From Christensenella sp. UBA4247 (lineage in GTDB: Bacteria > Bacillota > Clostridia > Christensenellales > CAG-1252), in the NCBI GenBank assembly GCA_002395405.1, contig DGWX01000028.1, forward strand, positions 1 to 38,373: a DNA stretch of 38,373 bases, given 5' to 3'. Made by a program: the position numbers and the translations under genes. Below, piece after piece: positions 30,569 to 38,373 of this stretch; the first letter of the stretch is position 1; every line of letters starts with the position of its first letter. Below the pieces are notes generated by a model. It saw only the letters and a program-made list of their open reading frames with translations. It did not search any database and was not told the origin of the DNA.

Positions 30569-31861
30569 ATGGATAAAGAGTCTAAAATCGTTAAAAAAGT
30601 GCATTTTGCGAGCGCCGCCAAAAGAGCGGGCGTAAAAAAAGGAGACGAGATCCTCTCGGTCGGCGGTTTTCCTTACGTGGATGAAACCGATCTTCTTTTC
30701 TTTGAAGAAGAAACGACCATACCTTTGACTGTCCGCCGAAAGGGTGAAACTCTTTCTCTTGTTATCGAAAAAGACGAGGACGAGAAGATCGGGATCGATA
30801 TGACCGAATCGGATTATATCATTCCGTGTAAAAACGATTGCTTGTTTTGTTTCGTTCGCCAGCTTCCCAAAGGAATGCGGAAAACGTTATACGTAAAGGA
30901 CGACGACTATCGAATGAGTTTTGAAATGGGAAGTTACGTAACGCTTTCCAACCTGACGGACGAGGAACTCGAACGGATCAAGAGGCTTTCCTTGTCTCCG
31001 CTTTACGTTTCGGTGCATTGCTATACGAAAGAACTCAAAAAGAAAATTTGCAAAAACCCGAGAAGCGCGGAACTCTTTTCGATGATGGAAGAACTCGCGG
31101 CGGCGGGGATCGTTATGCATACGCAGATCGTGATGATGGAGGGGATCAACGACGGAGACGAGCTGATGCTGACTCTTCGCGAACTCTCCAAATTGTATCC
31201 GCAAGTAAAAACTTGCGCCGTGGTCCCCGTGGGACTTACCAAGCATAGGGAAGGGCTTCCGAAACTCTCTCCGATCTCTCCGGAAAACGCGCGCAAAACC
31301 GTTCGCGCGGTGGAAGATTTTAACGAGCAAATGATCGAAAAGAACGGCGCTCCGTTTTGCTTTTGCTCGGATGAAATGTATATCATCGGCGAACTCGATC
31401 TTCCTTCTTACGATTATTACGGGGATTTCGATCAAATCGAGAACGGGGTCGGGCTTGTTGCCGATTTCTTTAACGCGGCGGAATCGGAGCTATCCCTCGG
31501 CGTACGTCCGAAAGGGGAGTTCAGCGCGATCACGGGCGTTTCTTTCGCTCCGTATTTGAAGAAGTTTTGCGAAAAACTCGAAAAAGAATATCCCGTAAAG
31601 ATAGACGTATGTCCCGTCAGAAACGATTTCTTCGGCGAAACGGTAACGGTGTCGGGGCTCGTTACGGGCGGCGATATCATTCGGCAATACGAAGGAAAAC
31701 TCAAAAAGAATATCATCATTCCGCGAACGATGCTTCGGGAATTCAGCGGCGTCTTTTTAGACGAGATCACGCTTTGCGAGCTTGAAAAGAAGCTGAAAGT
31801 CAAAGCGCACGTGGCGGAAGGCGGAGACGGATTTATTAAAATTTTAGGCGGTAGAAAATGA
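30569..31861 (+). CDS. DUF512 protein: PDZ plus radical-SAM-like domain
   Basis: 430 residues. N-terminal PDZ-like domain (about 5-70, with AGVKKGDEILSVGG). A radical-SAM-like centre carries C-x3-C-x2-C (Cys87, 91, 94 in CKNDCLFCF), and the DUF512 C-terminal domain contains FSAITGVSFAPYL and TVSGLVTGGDI. Members often sit beside der, as here, where the stop overlaps the der start. The reaction is not known. A role in ribosome assembly or RNA modification has been suggested by this neighbourhood only. Short or no leader is predicted for its mRNA. Confidence 0.88.
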   Translation: MDKESKIVKKVHFASAAKRAGVKKGDEILSVGGFPYVDETDLLFFEEETTIPLTVRRKGETLSLVIEKDEDEKIGIDMTESDYIIPCKNDCLFCFVRQLPKGMRKTLYVKDDDYRMSFEMGSYVTLSNLTDEELERIKRLSLSPLYVSVHCYTKELKKKICKNPRSAELFSMMEELAAAGIVMHTQIVMMEGINDGDELMLTLRELSKLYPQVKTCAVVPVGLTKHREGLPKLSPISPENARKTVRAVEDFNEQMIEKNGAPFCFCSDEMYIIGELDLPSYDYYGDFDQIENGVGLVADFFNAAESELSLGVRPKGEFSAITGVSFAPYLKKFCEKLEKEYPVKIDVCPVRNDFFGETVTVSGLVTGGDIIRQYEGKLKKNIIIPRTMLREFSGVFLDEITLCELEKKLKVKAHVAEGGDGFIKILGGRK

Positions 31862-33183
31862 GCAAACCATTACTTGCGATCGTTGGCAGACCGAACGTGG
31901 GCAAATCCACGCTCTTCAATAAAATCGTAGGGAAACGAATCAGCATTTCCCACAACACGCCGGGCGTGACGCGCGACCGCATCTATGCGGACGCCTCTTG
32001 GTGCGGCTATCATTTTACCGTGATCGACACGGGCGGCATCGAATATAAAAGCGAAGATCAAATGTGGAAGCACATTCGTTCGCAAGCGGAAACCGCGATC
32101 GAGATCGCGGACGCGATCCTTTTCGTGGTGGACGGAAAGGGCGGGCTTCTTCCGGACGATTACGCGATCGCCGATATGCTGCGCGCCTCCCGAAAGCCCG
32201 TCGTTCTTTGCGTAAACAAACTGGACAACCCGTTCGAGACGGCGTATGAGTTTTACGCGCTCGGTCTCGGCGATCCCTTCGTTCTTTCCGCCGAGCATAA
32301 TATCGGGATCGGCGATATTCTCGAAGAAGCGTGCCGCCATTTAAGGAAGGTGGACGAAGAGGCAGAAGATCCCGCGATCAAGATCGCCGTTGTGGGAAAG
32401 CCGAACGCAGGTAAAAGCTCCCTCGTAAATAAGATCCTCGGAACCAAGCGTACGATCGTCAGCGACGTCGCGGGAACGACGCGCGACGCGATCGATACCC
32501 CGTTTTTGCATAACGGAGAGCCTTTCGTGCTCATCGATACGGCGGGTATTCGCCGCAAAAGAAGCGTGGAGGAAGACGTTGAGTATTACAGCGTTCTTCG
32601 CGCGTTCGGTGCGATCAAGAGAGCGGACGTCGTTTTTATCGTCGTGGACGCGGAAGAAGGTTTGACCGAGCAGGACGTTAAGATCGCAGGAAAAGTTCAC
32701 GAAGAGGGAAAAGCGAGCGTCATCGTGATGAACAAGTGGGATAAGATCGAAAAAGATACCCACACCATCGAAAAGTTCAATAAAGATCTCAAAGAAAAAC
32801 TGAAATTTATGGACTACTTCGTTCCCACTTACGTTTCCGCGCTGACGGGAAAGCGGGTGGATAAGCTTTTGGACGAGGCGAAGTCCGTCTGCCTTCGCGC
32901 AAAGAATCGAATCCCGACGGGAACGGTAAACGACGTTGTTTTGAACCTCGTTGCGATGAACGAACCACCCACGAAGAACGGACGCCGATTGAAAATCTAT
33001 TTTGCGACCGAAGCCGCCGTTTGCCCGCCCACCTTCGTGATCAAAGTAAACGACGCGACTTTGATGCATTTTTCCTACCTGCGTTATCTCGAAAACGGAA
33101 TTCGGGAGTCGTTTGATTTTTCGGGAACGCCTATTCGCTTAATAGTGCGTGACAAATCGGAAGAAAACGATTATAATGAATGA
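31858..33183 (+). CDS. der: Ribosome-assembly GTPase Der (EngA)
   Basis: Double GTPase for 50S subunit maturation. 441 residues: first G domain GRPNVGKST (10-18), DTGGIE and NKLD; second G domain GKPNAGKSS near 177, DTAGIRRK, NKWD; then a C-terminal KH-like domain (about 350-441) with NEPPTKNGRRLKIYF. Two G domains in tandem are unique to Der. The start overlaps the DUF512 stop (ATGA). Confidence 0.98.
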   Translation: MSKPLLAIVGRPNVGKSTLFNKIVGKRISISHNTPGVTRDRIYADASWCGYHFTVIDTGGIEYKSEDQMWKHIRSQAETAIEIADAILFVVDGKGGLLPDDYAIADMLRASRKPVVLCVNKLDNPFETAYEFYALGLGDPFVLSAEHNIGIGDILEEACRHLRKVDEEAEDPAIKIAVVGKPNAGKSSLVNKILGTKRTIVSDVAGTTRDAIDTPFLHNGEPFVLIDTAGIRRKRSVEEDVEYYSVLRAFGAIKRADVVFIVVDAEEGLTEQDVKIAGKVHEEGKASVIVMNKWDKIEKDTHTIEKFNKDLKEKLKFMDYFVPTYVSALTGKRVDKLLDEAKSVCLRAKNRIPTGTVNDVVLNLVAMNEPPTKNGRRLKIYFATEAAVCPPTFVIKVNDATLMHFSYLRYLENGIRESFDFSGTPIRLIVRDKSEENDYNE

Positions 33184-33196
33184 TCGGAGGCTTTTT

Positions 33197-34468
33197 ATGC
33201 AGTACGAATCCCTTTCAAAAGAAGAAATCAAAAAGAGCTTATCGGCGGAAAAGAAGCGTTACGACGCGATCTTGAAAGAAAAGCTCAGCCTCGATATGTC
33301 GCGCGGAAAGCCCGCCGCGGAGCAGCTTGATCTCGCGATGCCCCTCCTTTCCGTTCTTTCGGAGAATACGAAATTTCCCAAAGGTCCCGATTATCGTAAT
33401 TACGGTTTGCAGGACGGCATTCCCGAGCTTAAAAATTTATTCGGTGAGCTGTTCGGCGTTCCGTCCGATTACGTGTACGTTGCGGGAAACAGCAGCTTGA
33501 ACTTGATGTACGATATGATCTCGGACGCGATGTTGACGGGCGTTCTCGGATCGACTCCGTGGTGCAGAGCGGAAGGAAAGGTAAAGTTCCTTTGCCCCGT
33601 TCCCGGTTACGATCGTCATTTTAATATTTGCGAAAAACTCGGGATCGAGATGATCTCCGTTCCGATGAACGAAGCAGGTCCCGATATGAACGTGGTGGAA
33701 GATCTCGTTTCGAATGATCCCTTGATCAAGGGAATTTGGTGCGTTCCCCGTTTCAGCAATCCGAGCGGTGTAACGTACAGCGCGGAAACGGTTTCCCGTT
33801 TGGCGAAAATGAAAACCGCCGCGCCGGATTTCAGAATTTATTACGACAACTCCTATTTCGTCCATACCCTTTATGAGGACGCGCCCGAGCTCGTTAACAT
33901 TTTCGACATTGCAAAAGAAGCGGGAACGGAAGATCGCATTTATATGTTTTCTTCCACTTCGAAGATCACCTTCGCGGGCGGCGGCATAGCGGTTCTGATC
34001 GCCTCGCCCAAGAATATGGCGTCCGTTAAGGAAAAAATGGGGTGGAAAACCATCGGATTCAATAAGATCTGGCAGTACGCTCATTATCTCTATCTTGAAT
34101 CCGTTTCGAAGATCAAGTCCATTATGAAAGCGCAAGCGGAGCTGATCCGCCCGAAATTCGAAATCGTTCTCGACGCGCTCGAACGCGATTTCGGAGATAC
34201 GGATCTCGTTTCTTGGAACGCGCCGAAGGGCGGATACTTTATTTGCTTGAAATGTCCGAACGGGACGGCGAAACGCATTTGGACGCTTTGCAAAAAAGCG
34301 GGGCTTACGATCACCCCCGCCGGCGCTTCGCATCCTTTGCATATCGACGATACGGATTCCTATCTCCGTATCGCGCCGACCTATCCTTCGTGCGAAGACC
34401 TCAAAAAAGCGACGTCCGTTTTGATGACCGTCGTTAAGATCGCGGTTCTCGAATCGCTTTCGAAATGA
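33197..34468 (+). CDS. Aspartate-type aminotransferase (Mycobacterium/Corynebacterium AspAT class)
   Basis: 423-residue PLP aminotransferase. N-terminal LSLDMSRGKPAAEQLDLAMP and the PDYRNYGLQDGIPELK segment match the AlaT_C/AspT class described in Actinobacteria. Active-site Asp217 (IYYDNSYFVH) and PLP-binding Lys256 (SSTSKITFAGGG). Likely converts aspartate and 2-oxoglutarate to oxaloacetate and glutamate; alternative amino donors are possible. Start ATG 33197 has GGAGG at 33186-33190; the open frame to 33149 overlaps der. Thirteen bases after der, so probably the last gene of the DUF512-der unit. Confidence 0.9.
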   Translation: MQYESLSKEEIKKSLSAEKKRYDAILKEKLSLDMSRGKPAAEQLDLAMPLLSVLSENTKFPKGPDYRNYGLQDGIPELKNLFGELFGVPSDYVYVAGNSSLNLMYDMISDAMLTGVLGSTPWCRAEGKVKFLCPVPGYDRHFNICEKLGIEMISVPMNEAGPDMNVVEDLVSNDPLIKGIWCVPRFSNPSGVTYSAETVSRLAKMKTAAPDFRIYYDNSYFVHTLYEDAPELVNIFDIAKEAGTEDRIYMFSSTSKITFAGGGIAVLIASPKNMASVKEKMGWKTIGFNKIWQYAHYLYLESVSKIKSIMKAQAELIRPKFEIVLDALERDFGDTDLVSWNAPKGGYFICLKCPNGTAKRIWTLCKKAGLTITPAGASHPLHIDDTDSYLRIAPTYPSCEDLKKATSVLMTVVKIAVLESLSK

Positions 34469-34493
34469 AACCCTGCGCCCTTACTTGACTTTT

Positions 34494-34527
34494 AAGCCGT
34501 TTCCGTTTTTCGGTTACGGCTTTTTTT
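34494..34527 (+). terminator. Terminator after the aminotransferase
   Basis: AAGCCGT (34494-34500) pairs with ACGGCTT (34516-34522), with an inner CCG/CGG stem and a T run to 34527. Confidence 0.85.
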
Positions 34528-34589
34528 ATAGTTCCCGCAAATCGGGCAAAATACGTTCGTCCGATAAAATGCGAACGAATGAGAAACGT

Positions 34590-34618
34590 TTGACATACGG
34601 TTTTAATATTGATATATT
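34590..34618 (+). promoter_or_regulatory. Promoter of the ABC-FtsX gene
   Basis: TTGACA (34590-34595), 17-bp spacer, TATATT (34613-34618). Confidence 0.85.
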
Positions 34619-34649
34619 AAAAATGATCGATCGATAGAAAGGGGGAGAT

Positions 34650-37190
34650 ATGTTACAGCTTGTAGATATCGTTAAAAATTACGTTTCCGGCGATACCGAA
34701 GTTCGCGCGCTGAAAGGCGTCGGAATGACCTTTCGCCAAAGCGAATTCGTTTCGATCCTCGGGCATTCCGGCTGCGGCAAAACGACTCTTCTCAATATCA
34801 TCGGCGGATTGGACCATTATTCGAGCGGCGATCTTATCATAAACGGCGTTTCCACCAAGGAATACAAAGATCGCGATTGGGATAATTACCGCAATCATTC
34901 GATCGGTTTCGTGTTTCAATCCTATAACCTGATCCCGCATCAAACCGTCCTCGGAAACGTGGAGCTTGCGCTGACTTTGTCCGGCGTTAAAAGAGCGGAA
35001 AGAAAGATGATGGCGGAAAACGCGCTGAAAAAGGTCGGACTCGGCGATCAACTGACCAAGCTTCCGAACCAACTTTCCGGCGGTCAAATGCAGCGCGTTG
35101 CGATCGCGCGTGCTCTCGTAAATAATCCCGATATCATTCTTGCGGACGAACCGACCGGCGCTTTGGATACCGAAACCAGCGTGCAGATCATGGAACTTTT
35201 GAAAGAAGTCGCGCAGGATAAGCTCGTAATAATGGTCACGCATAACCCCGAGCTTGCCGAAAAATATTCTTCGCGCATTATCCGATTGAAAGACGGCGAA
35301 GTCGTGTCGGATAGCGCGCCCGTTTCTCCCGCCGAAGAAGAAGAGGAGAAGGCAAAGCAACGGGCGATCGAAGAAAAAGCGGAACCTTCCTCGGAAGAAA
35401 AAGAAAACGCGCGTTCGAAAAAGAATAACGGAAAGAAAAAGCCGAGTATGTCGTTCATAACCGCGTTTTCGCTTTCCATTCGTAATTTGTTTACCAAAAA
35501 GGGGAGAACGTTCTTAACCTCTTTTGCCGGCAGTATCGGCATTATCGGGATCGCGTTGATCCTCTCTCTTTCAAACGGTTTTCAGCATTATATCGACAGG
35601 CTCGAACGAGACACGTTATCCGGCTATCCCGTAATCGTCAGCGAAACGTCTTATTCCACAGACGCTCTGACCGAGCTTATGAATCGGGATTCTTCGACCA
35701 AGGAGCCGTATCCCGCGGAGAAAACCGTTTATTCGAACGACGTTCTCGCTAAAATCTTGCAAGGGCTTACGGGCGCGATGAACGTAAACGACCTGAAATC
35801 TTTCAAAGTTTGGATCGAAGAGAACCGCGATCGTTTCGACGCGATCTCAAACGCGATCAAATATGTTTACGCAACGAACTTTTCCATCTATAAAAGCGAG
35901 TATTCCACGTTGGCGAACACGAAACTGTATCCTTACGAAGTCCCGAGCGAAATGCAGGCGGCTTTCGGCGGGGAAAACAGCGCTTTGATGACGGAATATA
36001 TGCGTTCGATGATGAACGAGATCTCGATTTGGGAAGAACTTGCGGATAATAAAGCGCTTCTGAACGAGCAATACGACGTCCTCGAAGGGAATTGGCCGAA
36101 GGCGCACGAAGAAGCGGACGGCGACGAGTTCGAGGTCGTTCTTTCCGTGGATAAATACAACCGCATAAGCGACTATCTTCTTTGCGCGATCGGTTTGAAA
36201 ACCATTACGCAAGTGTTTGCGAACTCGCAAAAAGAGCAGGTTTCGTCTTCCACTTACGATTTCGAGACTTTGATCGGAACGAGTTATAAGATCGTTCTCG
36301 GTGCGGATACTTACGAAGAAAAGGACGGCGTTTGGGTCAATAAAGAAAACAACGCAACCTATATGAACGGCGTCTTAGATCGCGCGATCACGATCAAGAT
36401 CGCGGGAATTATCCGCCCGAAAGACGGGGTTACCTCCGCTATTATGAGCGGCGTTATCGGTTATAACAAGGATCTGACCGAGTACGTGATCGAAAAGACG
36501 AACGAAACCGCGATCGTCCTGGCTCAAAAAGAGAATCCCTCCGTAAACGTCCTTACCGGAAACGCCTTTGAAGAGGGTGAAAGCGTTGAAACGGTTTTGA
36601 CCACTCTCGGCGCCGTCAGTCTCGATTCGCCGAGCGCCATTTATTTTTACGCGAAAGGGTTTGCGGAAAAAGAGCAATTCGCTTCCCTTGTAAAAGAATA
36701 TAACGCAGGCGTTTCGCAAGATAAGCAAATCAAATATAACGATATGGTCGCAAGCTTGATGGGCTCGGTCAGCACCATTATCAATACGGTTTCTTACGTT
36801 TTGATCGCTTTCGTTTCGATCTCGCTCATCGTGTCGTCCATTATGATCGGGATCATAACCTATATTTCGGTTTTGGAGCGAACGAAAGAGATCGGAGTCC
36901 TTCGCTCGATCGGCGCGAGCAAGCGCGATATTTCGCGGCTGTTTAACGCGGAAACTTTGACGGTCGGATTTATGGCGGGTATGTTCGGCATTATCATAAC
37001 TTTGCTTTTGAATATCCCGATCAATTTGATCATCGGTTCGTTAACGGAGTTGAAAGGCATCGCGGCATTGCCTCCGCTCGGGGCGCTCATTCTCGTCCTT
37101 ATCAGTATGTTCCTGTCTTTTATAGCGGGCTTTATTCCTTCCAAGATCGCCGCGAAAAAAGACCCTGTCGTTGCGCTCAGAACGGAATAA
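34650..37190 (+). CDS. ABC transporter, ATPase fused to FtsX/MacB-type permease
   Basis: 846 residues in one chain. ATPase: Walker A GHSGCGKTT (38-46), Q-loop near 90, signature LSGGQ (142-146), Walker B IILADEPTGALD (162-173). A charged linker (about 225-265) follows. Then comes a membrane helix (about 285-307) and a large extracytoplasmic domain of about 400 residues. Three C-terminal helices contain VLERTKEIGVLRSIGASKRDI and end SKIAAKKDPVVALRTE, classic FtsX. This type (LolD/MacB class) works by mechanotransmission in peptide, antibiotic or envelope-stress roles. GGGGGAG ribosome site. No two-component system nearby to suggest a drug. Confidence 0.92.
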   Translation: MLQLVDIVKNYVSGDTEVRALKGVGMTFRQSEFVSILGHSGCGKTTLLNIIGGLDHYSSGDLIINGVSTKEYKDRDWDNYRNHSIGFVFQSYNLIPHQTVLGNVELALTLSGVKRAERKMMAENALKKVGLGDQLTKLPNQLSGGQMQRVAIARALVNNPDIILADEPTGALDTETSVQIMELLKEVAQDKLVIMVTHNPELAEKYSSRIIRLKDGEVVSDSAPVSPAEEEEEKAKQRAIEEKAEPSSEEKENARSKKNNGKKKPSMSFITAFSLSIRNLFTKKGRTFLTSFAGSIGIIGIALILSLSNGFQHYIDRLERDTLSGYPVIVSETSYSTDALTELMNRDSSTKEPYPAEKTVYSNDVLAKILQGLTGAMNVNDLKSFKVWIEENRDRFDAISNAIKYVYATNFSIYKSEYSTLANTKLYPYEVPSEMQAAFGGENSALMTEYMRSMMNEISIWEELADNKALLNEQYDVLEGNWPKAHEEADGDEFEVVLSVDKYNRISDYLLCAIGLKTITQVFANSQKEQVSSSTYDFETLIGTSYKIVLGADTYEEKDGVWVNKENNATYMNGVLDRAITIKIAGIIRPKDGVTSAIMSGVIGYNKDLTEYVIEKTNETAIVLAQKENPSVNVLTGNAFEEGESVETVLTTLGAVSLDSPSAIYFYAKGFAEKEQFASLVKEYNAGVSQDKQIKYNDMVASLMGSVSTIINTVSYVLIAFVSISLIVSSIMIGIITYISVLERTKEIGVLRSIGASKRDISRLFNAETLTVGFMAGMFGIIITLLLNIPINLIIGSLTELKGIAALPPLGALILVLISMFLSFIAGFIPSKIAAKKDPVVALRTE

Positions 37191-37200
37191 GATCATAAGT

Positions 37201-37773
37201 ATGGAACTCGTTATCGCAAGTAACAATAAGAATAAAGTAAGAGAAATACGCGAAATTTTGAACGGGAAGTTCAGCGCGATTTATTCGTTGTCAGATCTCG
37301 GGATCCGCTGTGAAGCGGAAGAATCGGCAACGACTTTTCTCGGAAACGCGCTCATCAAAGCGCGAGCCGTGTCTTCCTATACGGATAAAGCGGTACTTGC
37401 GGACGATAGCGGTCTCTCCGTTCGCGCTCTCGGCGGAGCCCCCGGCGTTTATTCCGCTCGTTTTGCGGGCGAAAAAGCAACGGACGAAGAGAATAACGCC
37501 TTACTGCTTCAAAAGCTATCGCAGAAGAAAGACCGCTCGGCTTCTTTCCTCTCAACCGTCGTACTTTTGTATCCGAACGGCGATTATCTCGTAGGGGAAG
37601 GGGAAGTAAAGGGGGAAATACTAGAAAAGGAAAAAGGGAAAGGCGGCTTCGGCTACGATCCTTTGTTTTATTCATACGAATTGGAAAAGACCTTCGGAGA
37701 GGCTTCCGAAGAGGAGAAAAACGGCGTAAGCCATCGGGCGCGCGCGTTGGAGAATTTATTGAAACAACTATGA
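37201..37773 (+). CDS. rdgB: RdgB/HAM1 non-canonical purine NTP pyrophosphatase
   Basis: Hydrolyses ITP, dITP and XTP to keep them out of nucleic acids. 190 residues: SNNKNKVREIREIL (7-20), ADDSGLSVRALGGAPGVYSARF with the catalytic Asp, FGYDPLF and SHRARAL at the end. The start ATG 37201 has only a weak ribosome site; it is ten bases after the ABC gene, whose frame overlap suggests read-through. The stop overlaps the next gene as ATGA. Confidence 0.95.
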   Translation: MELVIASNNKNKVREIREILNGKFSAIYSLSDLGIRCEAEESATTFLGNALIKARAVSSYTDKAVLADDSGLSVRALGGAPGVYSARFAGEKATDEENNALLLQKLSQKKDRSASFLSTVVLLYPNGDYLVGEGEVKGEILEKEKGKGGFGYDPLFYSYELEKTFGEASEEEKNGVSHRARALENLLKQL

Positions 37774-38243
37774 TCATTACGGTTTTTTCGGATCTGCACG
37801 GTGATAGCGACAAGGAAATGGAAGCCGCATTTGAGAAAAGCGATTACGTGGTTTTTCTCGGAGACGGGCTTTCCAAAATCAGAGGATTCGAATACGAATA
37901 TCCCGATAAGTTTATTTTCGTTCGTGGGAATTGCGATCTTTGGGACGAAACGCCGACTCGGCGCATTCTCGATCTCGGAGGCGTTAGGATCCTTTTGACG
38001 CACGGACACGAAGAACACGTTAAAACGGGGCTGGTATGGCTCCTTCGGGAAGCGAAAGAAGAGAATATAAACGTCGTTTTATTCGGGCATACGCATCGCG
38101 CGGAGATACAGGAAATAGAAGGCGTTCTGTTTGTAAACCCCGGAAGCGCCTCTTCTTCTTACGGCGGCGCGGCGACTGCGGCGAAGATAACGGTCGATGG
38201 CGGTAAATATTTTGCGGAAATCATAAATTTTGATCGAATATAG
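37770..38243 (+). CDS. YfcE/MJ0936-family metallophosphodiesterase
   Basis: 157-residue calcineurin-like phosphoesterase. Metal ligands are visible in FSDLHGD (Asp8, His10), FLGDG, VRGNCD, THGHEEH and FGHTHRAEI, and NPGSAS completes the family pattern. Family members hydrolyse phosphodiesters such as bis-pNPP; the natural substrate is unknown. Translationally coupled to rdgB, an arrangement seen in other Bacillota. Confidence 0.93.
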   Translation: MIITVFSDLHGDSDKEMEAAFEKSDYVVFLGDGLSKIRGFEYEYPDKFIFVRGNCDLWDETPTRRILDLGGVRILLTHGHEEHVKTGLVWLLREAKEENINVVLFGHTHRAEIQEIEGVLFVNPGSASSSYGGAATAAKITVDGGKYFAEIINFDRI

Positions 38244-38273
38244 TTGACATCGAGGTTTGTAACATTGTATTAT
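38244..38273 (+). promoter_or_regulatory. Promoter of tRNA-Gly(UCC)
   Basis: TTGACA (38244-38249), 18-bp spacer, TATTAT (38268-38273). Confidence 0.75.
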
Positions 38274-38297
38274 AAATCACGCTGCTACTGATTTTGT

Positions 38298-38371
38298 GCG
38301 GGTGTAGTTCAACGGTAGAATCCCAGCCTTCCAAGCTGGTCGTGTGGGTTCGATTCCCATCACTCGCTCCA
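38298..38371 (+). tRNA. tRNA-Gly, anticodon UCC
   Basis: Acceptor GCGGGTG pairs with CACTCGC (one G-U). The anticodon stem CCAGC/GCTGG holds loop CTTCCAA (anticodon TCC); the TTCGATT T-loop is normal. CCA is encoded at 38369-38371. Reads GGA and GGG. Confidence 0.96.
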
Positions 38372-38373
38372 AT

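Noticed and set aside
1..38373. CRISPR array, prophage or insertion sequence
   Set aside because: No regular spaced repeats, transposase, integrase or phage structural gene found.

Overview
The window is a gene-dense piece of a bacterial chromosome. It looks like an anaerobic Bacillota (Clostridia-type) genome. The evidence is a complete six-gene Rnf complex (order C-D-G-E-A-B), an L21-Prp-L27 cluster in which L27 carries the N-terminal extension removed by Prp, RNase J, a folate ECF S component behind a THF riboswitch, and purine-rich Shine-Dalgarno sites with sigma-A-type promoters. No prophage, insertion sequence, CRISPR array or plasmid gene is visible. Almost all of it reads as core genome, probably from an uncultured gut-type lineage; that last point is inference.

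Layout. 1-2256 (minus): homoserine dehydrogenase (cut by the window edge), type III pantothenate kinase and a TspO-like membrane protein. 2441-5105 (plus): maf, a degenerate MreB-like gene, then rplU-prp-rpmA with a structured leader. 5106-5525: tRNA-Gly(CCC) on minus, with a 100-bp partial duplication of its 3' end and terminator. 5842-7877 (plus): uracil-DNA glycosylase, a YcxB-like membrane protein, and a THF riboswitch with folT. 7859-13603 (minus): a SpoVB/MurJ-type flippase and a 1349-residue surface protein. 13777-14555: two half-size TauE/SafE genes. 14704-19697: rnfCDGEAB. 19748-21268: Ppx/GppA phosphatase. 21325-25507 (minus): a membrane-tethered XRE regulator with four repeated upstream sites, serA, serC and a sugar nucleotidyltransferase. 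25714-29776 (plus): RNase J, a U32 peptidase-family protein and a GT28-like glycosyltransferase. 29807-30469 (minus): a membrane protein. 30569-34468 (plus): DUF512 radical-SAM/PDZ protein, Der GTPase and an aspartate-type aminotransferase. 34650-38243: an ABC-FtsX fusion, an RdgB/HAM1 pyrophosphatase and a YfcE-type phosphodiesterase. 38298-38371: tRNA-Gly(UCC).

How the genes fit together. Rnf couples ferredoxin oxidation and NAD reduction to ion pumping. serA and serC form a serine-synthesis operon without a phosphatase in view. Prp, encoded between L21 and L27, is expected to trim the L27 made from the same mRNA. maf, RdgB and Ung are nucleotide or DNA sanitation enzymes. RNase J, the U32 protein, Der and the DUF512 protein belong to RNA and ribosome housekeeping.

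The most unusual signals are these: two promoters (coaX, maf) whose -10 box lies exactly six bases before the ATG, predicting leaderless mRNAs; four TTGTTACT-core repeats at 22/32/22-bp spacing upstream of a transmembrane regulator; an MreB paralogue with broken nucleotide-binding motifs; a tRNA-end duplication that looks like an integration scar; an RnfG with Ser at the expected flavinylation Thr; and a very large surface protein anchored at both ends. I did not find an obviously new multigene system.
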